A stretch of DNA of 54,647 bases from Chara braunii. Taxonomy: Eukaryota; Streptophyta; Charophyceae; Charales; Characeae. The stretch lies in the NCBI GenBank assembly GCA_003427395.1, contig BFEA01000194.1:558869-613515 (forward strand). Direction: 5' to 3'. Position 1 is the first letter of the stretch, and each line of letters starts with the position of its first letter. The notes under the pieces were generated by a model that saw nothing but the letters and a program-made list of their open reading frames with translations, was not told where the DNA came from and made no database searches. Shown here in pieces: positions 22,201 through 33,417 of the stretch. A program made the translations under genes and the position numbers.

Positions 22201-22639
22201 CGTTGAATTAAAGAAGTTGATGAGACTGACGTTTGCCAAAAGTTTATTCAGACCTGACCTCTGACTGAGAGACTAAAACATTTAAACCCTAGTCTGGAAG
22301 CCGGCGGTGTCCGAAAGTAATGGCAGTACACGGCAGTGCTTCGTTTCTGTCGAGGCTGTAGAGGCGTGCGGATGTGGGAATGTTACGGCTAGACCTATCA
22401 TACCTAAAACAATATCGTGCGGCTGCTAAGCCACACGATTCAGGGTCTACGTAGGCTAAAAAGAACGGTCGCGCCAGGCATGGGGCCGTGGCGCGGAAGG
22501 AATATAATTTTTTTTATTTTCTGGGTTGTGGGGGTTGACCTCGAGCCAAGGGAGGCCCGGAGACCGATGCCGAGGCCTACCCGTTGGGTGACCTCGGACC
22601 TATGGATGGGCAGCCATCCATGGGAAAGCGGCAAGCAGG
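22201..22639. other. No gene seen
   Basis: This is sequence beyond the break of the gypsy element. There is no gag similarity on the minus strand. The frame 22417-22788 (+) is compositionally biased and continues into the tandem repeat. Confidence 0.5.
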
Positions 22640-22775
22640 CAGAGAGGCATGACCTGCTGGGCCACAGGCAGGCAAGGCCTGCAGGACCACAGGCAGGCAG
22701 GGCCTGCTGGGCCACAAGCAGGCAGTGCCTGCAGGGCCTGCAAGGCTATAGGCAGGCAAGACCTGCAAAGCCATG
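22640..22775. repeat. GCAGGCA/GGCCTGC tandem repeat
   Basis: About four units of roughly 33 bp, each with CAGGCAGGC(A)...GCCTGC(A/T)GG(A/G)CCAC. Each unit contains a GGCCTGC dyad. Confidence 0.75.
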
Positions 22776-22955
22776 GAAAGGGGAATAGAGAAGGGGTGAA
22801 GCTCTTCTTATAGAAGAGTTGCTCTCATCGTTGTTGTAATAGGAGCTAGCCCAATAGGTTACGGTGCAGAACTCTCACCCAGCGGATACCAGGATCAAGC
22901 CGCATTCGCCACCGAGTTACCTCCTTTTGGAGCTGCCCTCACTTGCATATGGCGC

Positions 22956-23004
22956 GGTCCATCTCGACCGTGCGATGGTAGAGATCACACGGTCGAGATA
23001 GACC
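22956..23004. repeat. 17-bp-arm inverted repeat
   Basis: GGTCCATCTCGACCGTG (22956-22972) and its complement at 22988-23004 have one mismatch and a 15-nt loop. Purpose unknown; it is not followed by a T run close enough to suggest a terminator. Confidence 0.8.
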
Positions 23005-23064
23005 ACGGAGATTTGCATGGCCCATGCGTAAGGACGACATGCATAAATCGAGTAAAGGTCCAAA

Positions 23065-23185
23065 TTTTTTTTTTTTTTTTTTATTGTTGTTCGATCCCAG
23101 GGGCATTCGAACTCGGGTATGTATTCCAACAATTCACAAGGAGGGGGGGGGGATTGCCAGCTAAGCTAGCGTAGACTATTGTGGC
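23065..23185 (-). mobile_element. tRNA-derived SINE candidate
   Basis: On the minus strand TAGCTTAGCTGG (23168-23157) matches the Pol III A-box consensus TRGYNNAGYNGG. About 43 nt further, GAGTTCGAATGCC (23114-23102) resembles the B box. A poly-A tail (T run at 23065-23082 on the plus strand) follows, giving an A box-B box-A tail order expected of a short SINE. Another A tract at 23215-23237 lies upstream. Confidence 0.5.
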
Positions 23186-23565
23186 CGTTGGCTTATGCCA
23201 ACGATATTTCTACTGAAAAAAAAAAAAAAAAAAAAAATCTGAACTGAAGCAAAGAGCACCAAATGACGCCCACGGAAGTGGCAGGGGACTTAGTATCCCC
23301 AGAGGAAATCTTCAGGCGCCCGTTGAAAACGAGCAGCCGTTTTTCTTCAGGCAAGTTGATTCTGATTTTTTTTTTTTCGTTCTTTTTTTTGGAATCTTCT
23401 TTTTATATTTTCTTCTATTAGATTTTTTTTGGATTTTTTTTCTCCTCTATTCGTTGCTTAGAGTGCCCGTTCGTTGAAAACGAATGGGCGAGGCTTCCAA
23501 CCTCGTGGCTGGCCTCAAGCTACTTCCGATTGTAGGAAGGGCAAAATTGGATGAATCCGCCCCTA

Positions 23566-23571
<6 letters not shown>

Positions 23572-23632
<61 letters not shown>

Positions 23633-23716
23633 NNNNNNNNNNNNNNNNNNNNNNNNNNNNNNNNNNNNNNNNNNNNNNNNNNNNNNNNNNNNNNNNNNNN
23701 NNNNNNNNNNNNNNNN

Positions 23717-23790
<74 letters not shown>
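23572..23790. repeat. TG and GA microsatellites bounding an 84-N assembly gap
   Basis: A (TG)n run ends at 23632, Ns occupy 23633-23716, and a (GA)n run follows to about 23788. The true sequence and length across the gap are unknown. Confidence 0.95.
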
Positions 23791-23795
<5 letters not shown>

Positions 23796-24084
23796 GTCGT
23801 ACCTGCGGTTGGTTCCATGCGACTCTCATTGATAGGATGAACAAAATTGAATGAACTTAGGTCTTGGGGATATACAATGCCCATTTCGAGGGCGTTAGCC
23901 CGAAAATTCAGGTAAGTTTTGATTTTTTTTTTTCTTTTTTTTTTCTTTTTGGTTTTAGTTCGTTTTTTCCTCCCCGTTCGTGATCCTTGGGGCACAACCA
24001 ACAAAGAAAACGGGGAGACGAGGAAACGAGCAAACTGAAATTGTAAAAAAAAAAAAAAAAAAACGTGAAAACAGACAAAACTAC

Positions 24085-24290
24085 AGTAGTGGCTGCTGAA
24101 GGAGAGGAGGCAGGAGTGCTGCCGGCGTGTGGCTACTGAAGGAGAGGAGGCAGGAGTGCTGCCGGCGGAGCTGGACGACAGCAAAGGAGCGTGGCGAGGG
24201 AGGAGACTCTGCCCTTGGCACGGACAGACAGGAGAGCTGCCAACGGAGCTGGAGGACAGCAAAGGAGCGTGGCGAGGGAGGATAGCCTTG
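24085..24290. repeat. Local tandem duplications
   Basis: CTGAAGGAGAGGAGGCAGGA with GTGCTGCCGGCG occurs twice, about 42 bp apart (near 24096 and 24136). GAGCTGGA(C/G)GACAGCAAAGG with GCGTGGCGAGGGAGGA occurs twice, about 78 bp apart (near 24169 and 24247). Confidence 0.8.
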
Positions 24291-24592
24291 GCTGGAGCAC
24301 TCTGCTCTACCCCTTGGTAGACTGGTCTCTAGGGGGACTCTGCGGCAACGTAGTGAGGAGCGGCAGCGCATCGTGGCAAGGAGTGACGGGCAGCACGGCA
24401 ACTGGTGGAAGTGTGCCGACCGATATTTTCGGCAACCATAACCCATTTTTGTGGGGTATGCTGCCGAAATACCACGGCGTCGGCCACGACACCTTTATTT
24501 TGAAGGATGACGCTGCCGTCGGCGACACTTTTTAGGAGTGACACTGCCATTTTCACGGCACGTCGGCGTGGCACTGTGTTTTCAAGAGTGAT

Positions 24593-24784
24593 GCTGCTGT
24601 TTTTTTTACGGTAGTACGACGCGGCGAAACGCTGCCGTTTTTTTTTACAGTGGTACGGCAGGACGAAGCGCTGCCATTTTTTTACGGTGGTACGACATAG
24701 CGAAGCGCTGCCGTTTTTTTTTGACGGGGTATGGCGTGACGACGCGCTGCCATTTTCCAACGAGGGTTCGACACGACAATGGAA
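24593..24784. repeat. 38-bp tandem repeat, five units
   Basis: Units start at GCTGC 24593, 24631, 24670, 24707 and 24746. Each is GCTGCC(G/A)T(n) followed by ACGG.GGTACGACR..GCGAAGC. Read on the minus strand, a nearly in-frame repeat of about 13 aa (KKxQRFAxSYxR) appears. Confidence 0.8.
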
Positions 24785-25044
24785 TTGCGGCACGACGGTG
24801 GGACGTGCGGCGCACAGTGGAGGTTTCTTTTACGACACGGAAAAAAAAATTGTTGCAGCGCGGCGTCTGTTTTTCTTGGTGAAGGTTTGCTACCATTAGT
24901 GTGTACGGCAGCGACATTGTGACATGGTGGCGGTTTACGGCATGCGACGGTACAAAATCTAAGCGTAACGGGCGAGTTTGTTTGTTTTTTGCGGCATATG
25001 AGATACATGTTCTGTAGTTGGAACTACCCAACCCTTGCGGCAGT

Positions 25045-25385
25045 GAGACTGGACTACTTGGGACTGCTTGGGTTCAATTGGGACTGACGTTGGACGCGGA
25101 CGATCATTTGCGACAGTCTCGACGCATGTGGTTTTGAGATTCAACACCGGTTTTATTTTTTTTGAGAAGTGTGGCGGAAACGGTTTTTTACTCAATAGTC
25201 ATTCGACGAAGTGTTTGACAGCATGGGACCACCTGGAACCGCGTGGGACCATCAGAGACCGCTTGGGACCAGTTGGGACTGATGTGGTACCAGACTAAGT
25301 GTTTTCTGGGACAAGTGCGGCTCGCCATCTTCACACTTGGGACTGCCACGAGTAGCACTTGCGAGTCAAGAGTAAATTGGGACCA
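25045..25385. repeat. TTGGGAC/TGGGACCA short-word repeats
   Basis: ACTTGGGACTGC, AATTGGGACTGA, GCATGGGACCA, GCGTGGGACCA, GCTTGGGACCA and GTTGGGACTGA recur irregularly. I see no fixed unit length and no gene. Confidence 0.6.
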
Positions 25386-26552
25386 GCGGTTGGCCCAAGA
25401 CTTACCTCGGAACTGCGGTTTTTTTGGCGGCACTGTCGCGCGCGGCGGTCCCGCACCCTGCTGGGAGCGCTGGACCTCACGATCGTGTCACACAGGATTT
25501 ATTTCTTGAAAAACAGTAAGTCACCACTCCGACTGTGCGCGCCGGCTATACCTCTCACGATGCCCACGACAGGTTGGGGCGTCGCGAGGTACAACTTACC
25601 TCTACCCGAGGGGTTGTCACCACCCTCATGTTGGCGTAACCCTGTTGAGCTACCAACCCACATACAAAGGCATGTAAAAGGCTTTTACATGCCTTTGTAG
25701 AGGTAGGTTGGCCGAGGGCGTTTGCTCGATCGCTGTAGCATAAAACGGGGTACGCGCGGTAGGACGCCTAGAACTAACCCGTTAGATATTCAGGTCGAAC
25801 TTTTAAAAGGTAGTCTATTTCTGCTACTGCGTAATGTATTATTCTCTTGACAAATATCAATCAAACCATCTTTCTACCAAAGGGCGTCTTATCTTTCTTA
25901 ACAGACCATGACTTAACTGAATATCATATAATATAGAAGTTATACAAGACAATAATAAGGATGGGGTTATTACCGCCAAGAACCCTTTCCACTTTTACAA
26001 TTGTTGTGTATCCGAGACTTTTCAACAGATCAGGTCCAATTCAATCCAAAATAACGCAAAAAACAGACCTGCACAGAATAATGCAAAGACAGTTCACATG
26101 CCATGCACTAACGGCGTCAACCATCAACCGTTGACTTTGTCCCTCACTTCCCAAACTATGTATGACAGCCTTATCTTTCCTTAGACGTAAGCCCAACCCC
26201 CTCACATTTATTCAAAGGACCCTTGAGAGTGACTAGGACCATTCAGGCAATGACCACAGGTGACAGTTTTACTGACCACAGGGTTTGACTTTAGAGGTGG
26301 GTATCAAGTCAAAGGGGAAATGTTGAATCGGTAACTATCAACTTGTCATCGAAAGATAACATAAATTTGGGTATTTTTCGTAGAATCTCTTCCTTGAAAT
26401 GCAGTAGATAAACAGGGACCTGCGCACACACACAGGTCAACAAGGATTCAACACCCCCACTTGATTTCCCACATATTGATATCTAAGGGTCAAACCCTTA
26501 GACATGGGTAGTGAGCTCTGGGATCGACACCCCAGGTCTAATCCCTAATTTT

Positions 26553-27197
26553 ATTCTCACAACCCTACCCTAAGTCGTTTGTCACTCTCTCCTTTCACTC
26601 AATGAGTCTCATGCCTATGTCCTAAGTTGTCTTAAGGAAACTCATATTTCCCTTACTCTAAGTCCTTGCATTTTCTCTCTAAGGGATAAGCGCACCGTTT
26701 GACACTTACGTAGATGAGATATAACTCATTCATCATTGTGGCCTTCCATTCGAAAGCCATGGACGGCTATGAACTACGCGGTGGTGCTTAAACTTCTTCC
26801 TTCCGCAGTCCTAATTCTTTATTTTTTATTCCTTTTCCTGGTTCCTGAGACCTTGCTCCAACAGGAGCATTGTTCCTTTTTTTTTCTTTTATTTGTTAAC
26901 ATTCTCAACTAGCAGGTCGATTCAGACATAAATCTCTTGCTACTTGATCAATACCAAATAATCTGTTAATCAAACAATCGAGTAAGTCACACATGAGTAT
27001 TTGATTCTCTTTTTACTTTCACTCAATGTATACATAAGATCTGTTCAGAGTAACAGGATAGCTCATACATGAACATCCTTCCTACAACAAATAGTTGAGG
27101 TTCCTATAGAAGCACCCTACTACTTGTTTTATGTATCATTTTGAAAGATCTGGAGGTCAACCCTCTCCCGGAGGTTAATAACGGTCTGCGTGAATAA
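26553..27197. other. LTR segment absent from the right LTR
   Basis: In the right copy the sequence passes from 'taatccctagttta' directly to 'tgcgacccgcacaagag' near 42721, skipping about 645 bp present here. The missing part includes several members of the hairpin array, consistent with deletion in the right LTR. Confidence 0.75.
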
Positions 27198-28335
27198 TAG
27201 GCGACCTGCACAAGAGCCCCCTACTATTACGTGATAAGGCCCACTTCATGAGTGCATTAGGATAATCCTAACAAGGGTATCATGTTGCCCTTCCGAAGCT
27301 GACCGACCTGAGACCGGGTTAGTTTGGACAGAAGACGAGTATTTAGGGTATTCCTACAGGAGCACCCTACCCCCATGTAAGTTAGTATCAGAATCAAGTA
27401 GGTAATAGACAGACCCCAACAGAGGCCCTTCTACTACCTTCCTTGGGTAATGAGTAGTCCAGCCGTTGAACAAGTAATAGGATGACTCCTACAAAAGCCT
27501 CCCTATTACGGGTCTGGTGGTCGAACTACCCGAGGGTGAACAAGATAGGAAAGAAGGAGTAGCAATATGATTTTCTACTCTTTGCAGGTTGTAAGCCAGC
27601 CTTAGACTCAAGCGTTTGAATAAGATGACCCTCCCTTGAGCCCCCTACTACACCTTGAATAAGTGTAAAGACCGAATTTTTCTGAGCCGTTAATAAAAAA
27701 GGAAGTTAGTACCAAAAATCCCCTGAGTTCACTTTTCACAATAAGCAAATCATAGTTAATCGAGGTGGTGAGGTAACACACATAGGAGTACCGCCACCTT
27801 CTGATTATGCCAATCGTCCCAGCCTCAAAGAGCGAGTCTCCAACCCATACATGGATTTTCTACCGCTTTCGGAAACTAGTCCGGTAGGCTAATAGGGCGT
27901 CTCGCACAAGAGCCTCCCTTTATTATTTCTAAGTGCCAGTCCCCTCTTCCCTTCACGGCGACAGTCTATCCGGTAAGACAACTCACACATGAGTACCTCA
28001 TTTAGTTCATAAGTTAGTGTCAAACACCTCTTTCAGTCACGACGACCGTCGATCTGCCGGATAGTAAGGTAACTCGCACATGAGTATCTCACTTAGTTCA
28101 TAAGTTAGTGTTGGACACCTCTTTCCGCCACGACGACAGTCGTTCCGATAGATAGTAAGGTAACTCATACATGAGTACCTGATTTAGTTCATAAGTTAGT
28201 GTTAGACACCTCTTTCCGTCACGACGACAGTCGATCTGACGGGTAGTAAGGTAACTCACACATGAGTACCTCATTGTCAACTCTCAGTAAAGTTAAAGCA
28301 AGCACAAGTTGCACAACGACTCACACATGAGCCCA
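26980..28335. repeat. Degenerate hairpin array in the giant LTR (left)
   Basis: About 15 units have a loop related to ACTC(N)YACATGAG or CCTACANNAGCC inside stems that vary but pair: AGGAT/ATCCT (27055-27079), AATAATAGG/CCTACTATT (27193-27228, one mismatch), TAGGGT/ACCCTA (about 27336-27369), GGTAATAG/CTACTACC (27401-27438, one mismatch), GTAATAGG/CCTATTAC (27474-27509), GGTGG..GGTA/TACC.CCACC (27763-27799) and TAATAGGG/CCC..TATTA (27890-27925). The last four units form a clear ~91-bp tandem repeat (27940-28290) with the hairpin GGTaACTCA/TGAGTACC. Confidence 0.6.
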
Positions 28336-28902
28336 TATCACATCACTTTGTTCTTCAACCCAAGCAGTCTTAGGTTCCCCCCTGGTTATCTTAAGTCCCT
28401 TCCTTCCATCAAGCAGGGTTCTCATGTCAATCATATAATCCTTTTTCATTTTGATACACTTGAGTCCAAAAGAAAGCACAAACTGTATATCACGCAGTCA
28501 TACAGGCAATCCAATAGAAGGGCGTAGCCTGTAAGGGTATACAGGAAAGGGATAGGTCACACGTACCTCATGGTTCCCTGCCTCCAGAGTTCCTTCTGAA
28601 TTTCGGCAGAGCTCCCGCAATCGCCCTGGTATCGGTCATATCTAGTCTACGTATTTGATTGTCCCGAGTCCCGACCTTTAAAGTTGGCAAAGCAAGAGTT
28701 ATCTCAGTGAGAATCATCATCAAATACTTATAGAAGGAGAGGTAGGTGTCTGAGAGGATCCATCAAAGACAAGAATGGAGGAGGATGGAGGAGTCAAGCA
28801 CCATCACAAAGTGATAATGTCTCTCTCCTCTCCAATGCCCCGCACTCTCTTCCTCTCTGACCCCTGCTTATCTCATGATGTTTTAATAGTGAAACAACAA
28901 CC

Positions 28903-28962
<60 letters not shown>
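28903..28962. repeat. AAT microsatellite (interrupted by a MITE)
   Basis: The (AAT)n run resumes at 29670-29738 after the inserted hAT MITE. The equivalent uninterrupted run in the right LTR is 44404-44475. Its asparagine-rich or isoleucine-rich translations are not genes. Confidence 0.95.
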
Positions 28963-29663
28963 CAGGGTAACCGACGTTCGGAACGGGCCGAACGCCCGAA
29001 CCCGAATGTATCGGACCCCTTGGGGATGCGTTCGCTCGAACGCGGACAAAAAAATAAAAAATGGAGAAAAATAAATAAAACAAGATTTGCCTGAGCATTA
29101 CATCCGAATTCCTTACCAAATTTGAAATAAAAATAAAATACGGAAAACAAATACTAATAATAAAAATAAATAAAAATAAAAAGAGAATTAAATTTAGTGA
29201 GTGCGCGAGCATGTTTTCGACACTGCCATCTTTGACAAATTTTTTTTTTTTTTTTTTTGCATAGCTAAATGCCCTCAAAATTTACAGATGTGTACCTCAC
29301 ATAATACAAAATCCACTAAAAAAGTTTCAAAAAATAGTAAAATTGTTTCGACCCCGAACTAAAGTGAAAACAAAAAGTAAAAAGTGAAAAAAAACGTGGG
29401 CGAGCACGTTTTGACACCGCCATCTTTGGCGATTTTTTATTCTTATTTGGCTTCGCCAAATGACTTGAAAATTTACAAGCATGTACCTCACGTCATAGGA
29501 AACTCAAAAACAACATTCGTAAAAAAATAATTATTTTTTGGCCCCGAAATAATTTTTGGCGGGGGCCAAATGCCGTCGGGTTCGGACCCCGTACGGGACC
29601 CCGAACGCCCGTACGTACGGAGGTCTGCCCAGGGACCTCCGTACGTACGGGCTGGTGACCCTG
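28963..29663 (+). mobile_element. hAT-type MITE, copy 2 (701 bp), with empty site
   Basis: The termini CAGGGTAACC and GGTGACCCTG are near-perfect inverted repeats, with subterminal CCGAAC/GTACGTACGG words as in copy 1. The flanking 8-mers ATAATAAT (28955-28962) and ATAACAAT (29664-29671) differ at one base. The right LTR (about 44404-44475) lacks the insertion, so this event followed the duplication of the LTRs. Confidence 0.85.
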
Positions 29664-29668
29664 ATAAC

Positions 29669-29738
<70 letters not shown>

Positions 29739-30251
29739 TTATCAATACTACTATTAGTGGTATTATAAGGTAAGCATGCAAAGGCGAAATGACAGATTGC
29801 AGATTACAACGTCACACTTAAAGGTAGAAAGTTTGACACTGTCCGGATAGTAGAAGTGCACCACTACCACACCAATCGAGAATCAGAACATCATATCAGA
29901 TCGTCAATGGGAGCATACTCTCGCGGTCACCAACATATGTCTGTCGGGTCCTCCTTCCTACTTAGTGTCTAGATGAAGATCATACAGATTACTAGCAGCC
30001 TACGAGTTGACAACGCATTCAGTTGACATCAGCAGCAGAACCGGAGTGTATGACGATGTCGACCCCCGTAGACTGTCGGTAGGGTTAGTTATGTGCCCGT
30101 ACATCATCGACCTCATCCTTCTCTCTCTCTCTCTCTTTCTTTGTCTATCTGTTTGTATGTCTGTGTATCTGTCTGACTGTATGTCTGCATATGTTTGTGT
30201 GTGTCACGTAGGGGTTAAGTCTATAGTCGGGGTCCTAGCTGTAGGATTTTG

Positions 30252-30500
30252 ACAGGCCGAGGTCTTATCTGCTACAGTCCTGAAAGGTCAAGGTCGTAGC
30301 TGCTACAGACTGAAAATGTCAAGGTTGTAGCTGCTATTGTCTGAAAACGTCAAAGTCGTAGCTGCTACAGTCATGGAAGGTCAAGGTCGTAGCTGCTACA
30401 GTCTGAAAACGTCAAAGTCATAGCTGCTACAGTCCTGCAAGCTCAAGGTTGTAGCTGCTATTGTCTGAAATCGCCAAAGTCGTAGCTGCTACAGTCTGGA
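30252..30500. repeat. 33-bp tandem repeat, about 8 units (left LTR)
   Basis: The unit reads GGTCAAGGTCGTAGCTGCTA then CAGTCNTGAAA, with alternate CTATTGTCTG variants. Each unit holds the palindrome GTAGC-T-GCTAC. Confidence 0.9.
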
Positions 30501-31141
30501 AGTCGCCTTTCGGAGCAGGCTCACGTTTAGACAGAGGCAAGTGGGCAAATGGTGGAGCTAACCTCAGTACGTTGTCCACGCAACTGCAGTAAGTTTGCGG
30601 AGCAAACCCATGCAGTCAGCAATACCGGTCTCGGTCAGTCAGAGTCCAGTCCAACAAGTACCGTATAAGACTGTGTGCACTGGGCCTGGGAGAAAGGGCC
30701 AGACCATCGGCTGCAGAAGTATAAATAAAGAGACAGTGCCCAACCATTCATCCATTCCTGCATGAGCCATGCGGAAGCGCTGCTACAATGACTTGTGCGG
30801 GGTGGTCTGCAGTGAGCCGGAAGACGAAGTGGGCAAGAAGAAAGAGCTTAGCCATAGCGATAGGTTAGCAACGACCATAGCCGCCATAGTCGTAGTTAGA
30901 GTTTAGTGAGTGTGTGTGTATGTATGTTCAGAGTACCTCGTGTGGGATATCCAAGGTGATCCTGCGTATGCTTACAGAGAGAGTTGTGTGGGCGCTGAGT
31001 CGTCATAGCCATTGAAGTAAACTTGAATCTCAATTGTGTTTTCATTTACCGTATCTCTAAGATCTGAGTGGGCGCTTGTCGCCAGTTTGCTGCGCATATG
31101 TTTGCATGCATGAGAAGTGTGAATGAAAGCGAGTCTGATTG

Positions 31142-31146
31142 CACTC

Positions 31147-31203
<57 letters not shown>
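31142..31203. repeat. AAT microsatellite (left LTR)
   Basis: The counterpart in the right LTR is 45989-46066. A further AAT tract occurs at 31690-31735 (left) and 46553-46612 (right), mixed with AAAAT units. Confidence 0.95.
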
Positions 31204-31204
<1 letters not shown>

Positions 31205-31688
31205 CAATCAATCAATGAAAATAATAGTAAAAGAAATAATAAAATTAAATCATACCAAATGCAAGGAAAATGAGCGATAACGAACCTCAGAAATCAAATA
31301 GCATCATTCACATGTGACCAGATAGTCGTGACCTCGAACCGCGAGCAGAATTGCATCACGAGTTTCACCAAATAAGGAGACACCAAGAGCTCATAATTGA
31401 CAATGATGGTAAGTTTCGTCATCATCATCAATGAAGAACCAATATTGATATCCTACCTGGCGCTCGGCGCCCAGACTACAGATGGCAGATCCTATCTATC
31501 CTATACTACAATGTCGAATGATGACGTCAACACCTTTCCCGAAGTACGAGCATATAGCGACCAATGTCGCACGCTTCCAGCACCAGGTATGTCTCTCGCT
31601 TTATTCACAACCTCGTTCCCCAACACACAGATGCCACGTGTACCCAGGGGTCAAATCTTGAAATAATAAGTTAGCATTATTTGAGACC

Positions 31689-31740
<52 letters not shown>

Positions 31741-32136
31741 AAAACAATGAATAATAATAAATACTAATACCAATAATAATAATATAAAGAAACAAGCTAC
31801 CTTACCTGCCTGATACCGTCATGTCGGGCGCAACTCCGCTACGTCGTCGACCGATGCATTTCACGTCCCAGAAGTCTCCGCCCTCGCATATGGTAGGTAC
31901 TGGATGCATGGTCGTGGCCATCTGCACCACTCGGATGGCCAAGAGCGCAGGGCTCCCTACCAAGTCACGACACATTCGAACGGAACTCGCCGTGGTGAGT
32001 ACGGACATGGAGACGACATCACAACAAAACCACAACCGCTCTCCTTGGATCCTACAGGGTGAGGACGTCGAAGTTGAGTGGTGATCGTTCACCACTGCCT
32101 CCTCCCGCTGCACGCCCGGATTGTTAGCAAAATGAG

Positions 32137-33018
32137 GTAAGTTGTCCCCCTCCCTATCTTTCTTCTCCTTCTCTCTTTTCTTCTTCTTCTTCTTCTCCTT
32201 CTTCTGCTTCGTCCTTCTCAACGTTCTTTTACTCTGTCTTACCGTGCTCACATTTCTTTCTCCCTACACCCCCCACACACTCTTTTCTCGTTACCTTGTG
32301 TACTCTCGTCGTCCTTTGATGCACCATCTCCTTGGCTCCCCACTCTATTCTCTCTCCTTGTCCCTTCTTCTTCTTCCTCATCTACTCTCATTTCCTCACG
32401 TGTCTCCTTCTTCCACGCGGCCATCTCCTTCGCTTTGCATGTTCCACCTCCGCCCCCGCTTCTTCTAGGCACTTCCTCCCTGCTAGCTATGTTCCGCACC
32501 CATTCTCCATTTCCCTCCTTCCTCCTCCTTCCTCCTTCTCCTTCTTCGTCTGTTCCCTTTTCTCATGCTGCTACCTCGCTACTTCCCCTGCGCGTTGTCT
32601 CCACTGCTCCTGTTTTTGCATGCCTGCGCTTCCTCCTCGCGCGCCTCTTTCTTCTACGCAGCTACCTTTTTCCTGCCGCACGGTCATCTTTTCCCCGCCG
32701 TCTTCTTCCCGTCCTCTTCATGCGCTATTTCGCCTGTCCCCTCGCTTGCCATCTCCTCATCTCGCTTGCGCTATCTTCATTGCTTTGTTCGTTGCCACCT
32801 CCACCCCCACGTGCTTTTCTCTCCCGCTTCCCCTACTAAGTTCCTACTTCCTCCTCCCCCTAGCTCTCACTAAGTCGTCCGAGCACGCCGAACTTCAACT
32901 CACGAATTGCGCGCTATCACAGAGTCAGATACAGTCTGACTTAGCTTCGCTCAAAGGACTACCGCAGTGGTGGGGTATCGAGCACTTTTCTCGGGAACGA
33001 ATCTGCCCGAGAATTGAG
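32137..33018 (+). other. Intron-like pyrimidine tract plus conserved 155-bp exon-like segment (left LTR)
   Basis: ATGAG|GTAAGT at 32136/32137 opens a roughly 730-bp C+T-rich tract ending CCTCCTCCCCCTAG at 32863. The following 155 bp end at TTGAG|GTAAGT (33018/33019). The segment is open and encodes SLTKS.EHAELQLTN and SDLASLK, then WGIEHFSRERI, with conservative differences in the right LTR (47775-47929). This is what a spliced exon would look like on the strand opposite to the element. The upstream frame 31821-32084 stops before the donor, so a continuous protein is not shown. Confidence 0.35.
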
Positions 33019-33186
33019 GTAAGTTTAAAGAGAAAACGTATAAATTAAAAAGTAAAGAAACAGAAACGAAAAATAGACTTAACGAGAAATGAAAGAAGAA
33101 AAAGAAAAGAAAAGGCAGAAAATCCCAAAAAAAAGAAAGAATAGAAAAGAAAAATCGAACAGAATCTAACGTCTAACTACCTTACC

Positions 33187-33284
33187 TTGCCAAGTGGCGG
33201 GCCCCCGTTATAGCAGGGGCTCAAGACTTAACTAACCCACTAAATGTAACTAGTTCCTAATACGGAGGCCGCGGGTTCGAGTCC
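33187..33284 (+). promoter_or_regulatory. tRNA-like A/B-box sequence (left LTR)
   Basis: GGGTTCGAGTCC (33273-33284) fits the Pol III B box. TTGCCAAGTGGCGG (33187-33200) resembles a type II tRNA A box about 75 nt upstream. In the right LTR the B box is GGGTTCGAATCC at 48202-48213. No complete cloverleaf could be drawn. Confidence 0.4.
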
Positions 33285-33344
33285 TCGTCGCCAGAGGTCG
33301 GGGTAAAGGCACAACTCCCTTATAGCATAAAATGAGCTAGCATT

Positions 33345-33417
33345 TGGGTCAGGGCAAATTCGATCCACATATCTCTAACTTAACAATCTGCTCGGAAACC
33401 TACTGAGCTAGCTCCCA
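33345..33417 (-). promoter_or_regulatory. tRNA-derived Pol III box pair (left LTR)
   Basis: On the minus strand TAGCTCAGTAGG (33410-33399) is an exact A-box match and GGATCGAATTTGC (33366-33354) is a B-box variant 32 nt downstream, the spacing of real tRNA genes. The right-LTR copy is TAGCTCAGTCGG (48339-48328) with GGATCGAATCTGC (48295-48283). The acceptor ends do not pair, so it is tRNA-derived and not a working tRNA. It is in the sense of the element. Confidence 0.5.

Noticed and set aside
23447-24262. 271-aa minus-strand frame across the gap
   Set aside because: It reads CT and CA microsatellites plus Ns; not a gene.
28775-29074. Asparagine- or isoleucine-rich frames over AAT runs (also 29488-29781, 31068-31280 and 44278-44529)
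   Set aside because: They are microsatellite translations with no conserved flanking coding sequence.
30252-30500. CRISPR-like array of regular 33-bp units
   Set aside because: Units are contiguous without unique spacers, and the context is a eukaryotic retroelement.
32332-33048. 238-aa and overlapping plus-strand frames (also 47189-47959, 256 aa)
   Set aside because: They translate a C+T-rich tract as Ser/Leu/Pro/Phe in all three frames; only the last 155 bp look constrained.
33345-33417. Functional tRNA gene on the minus strand
   Set aside because: A and B boxes are present, but the acceptor ends do not pair and the T stem is poor.
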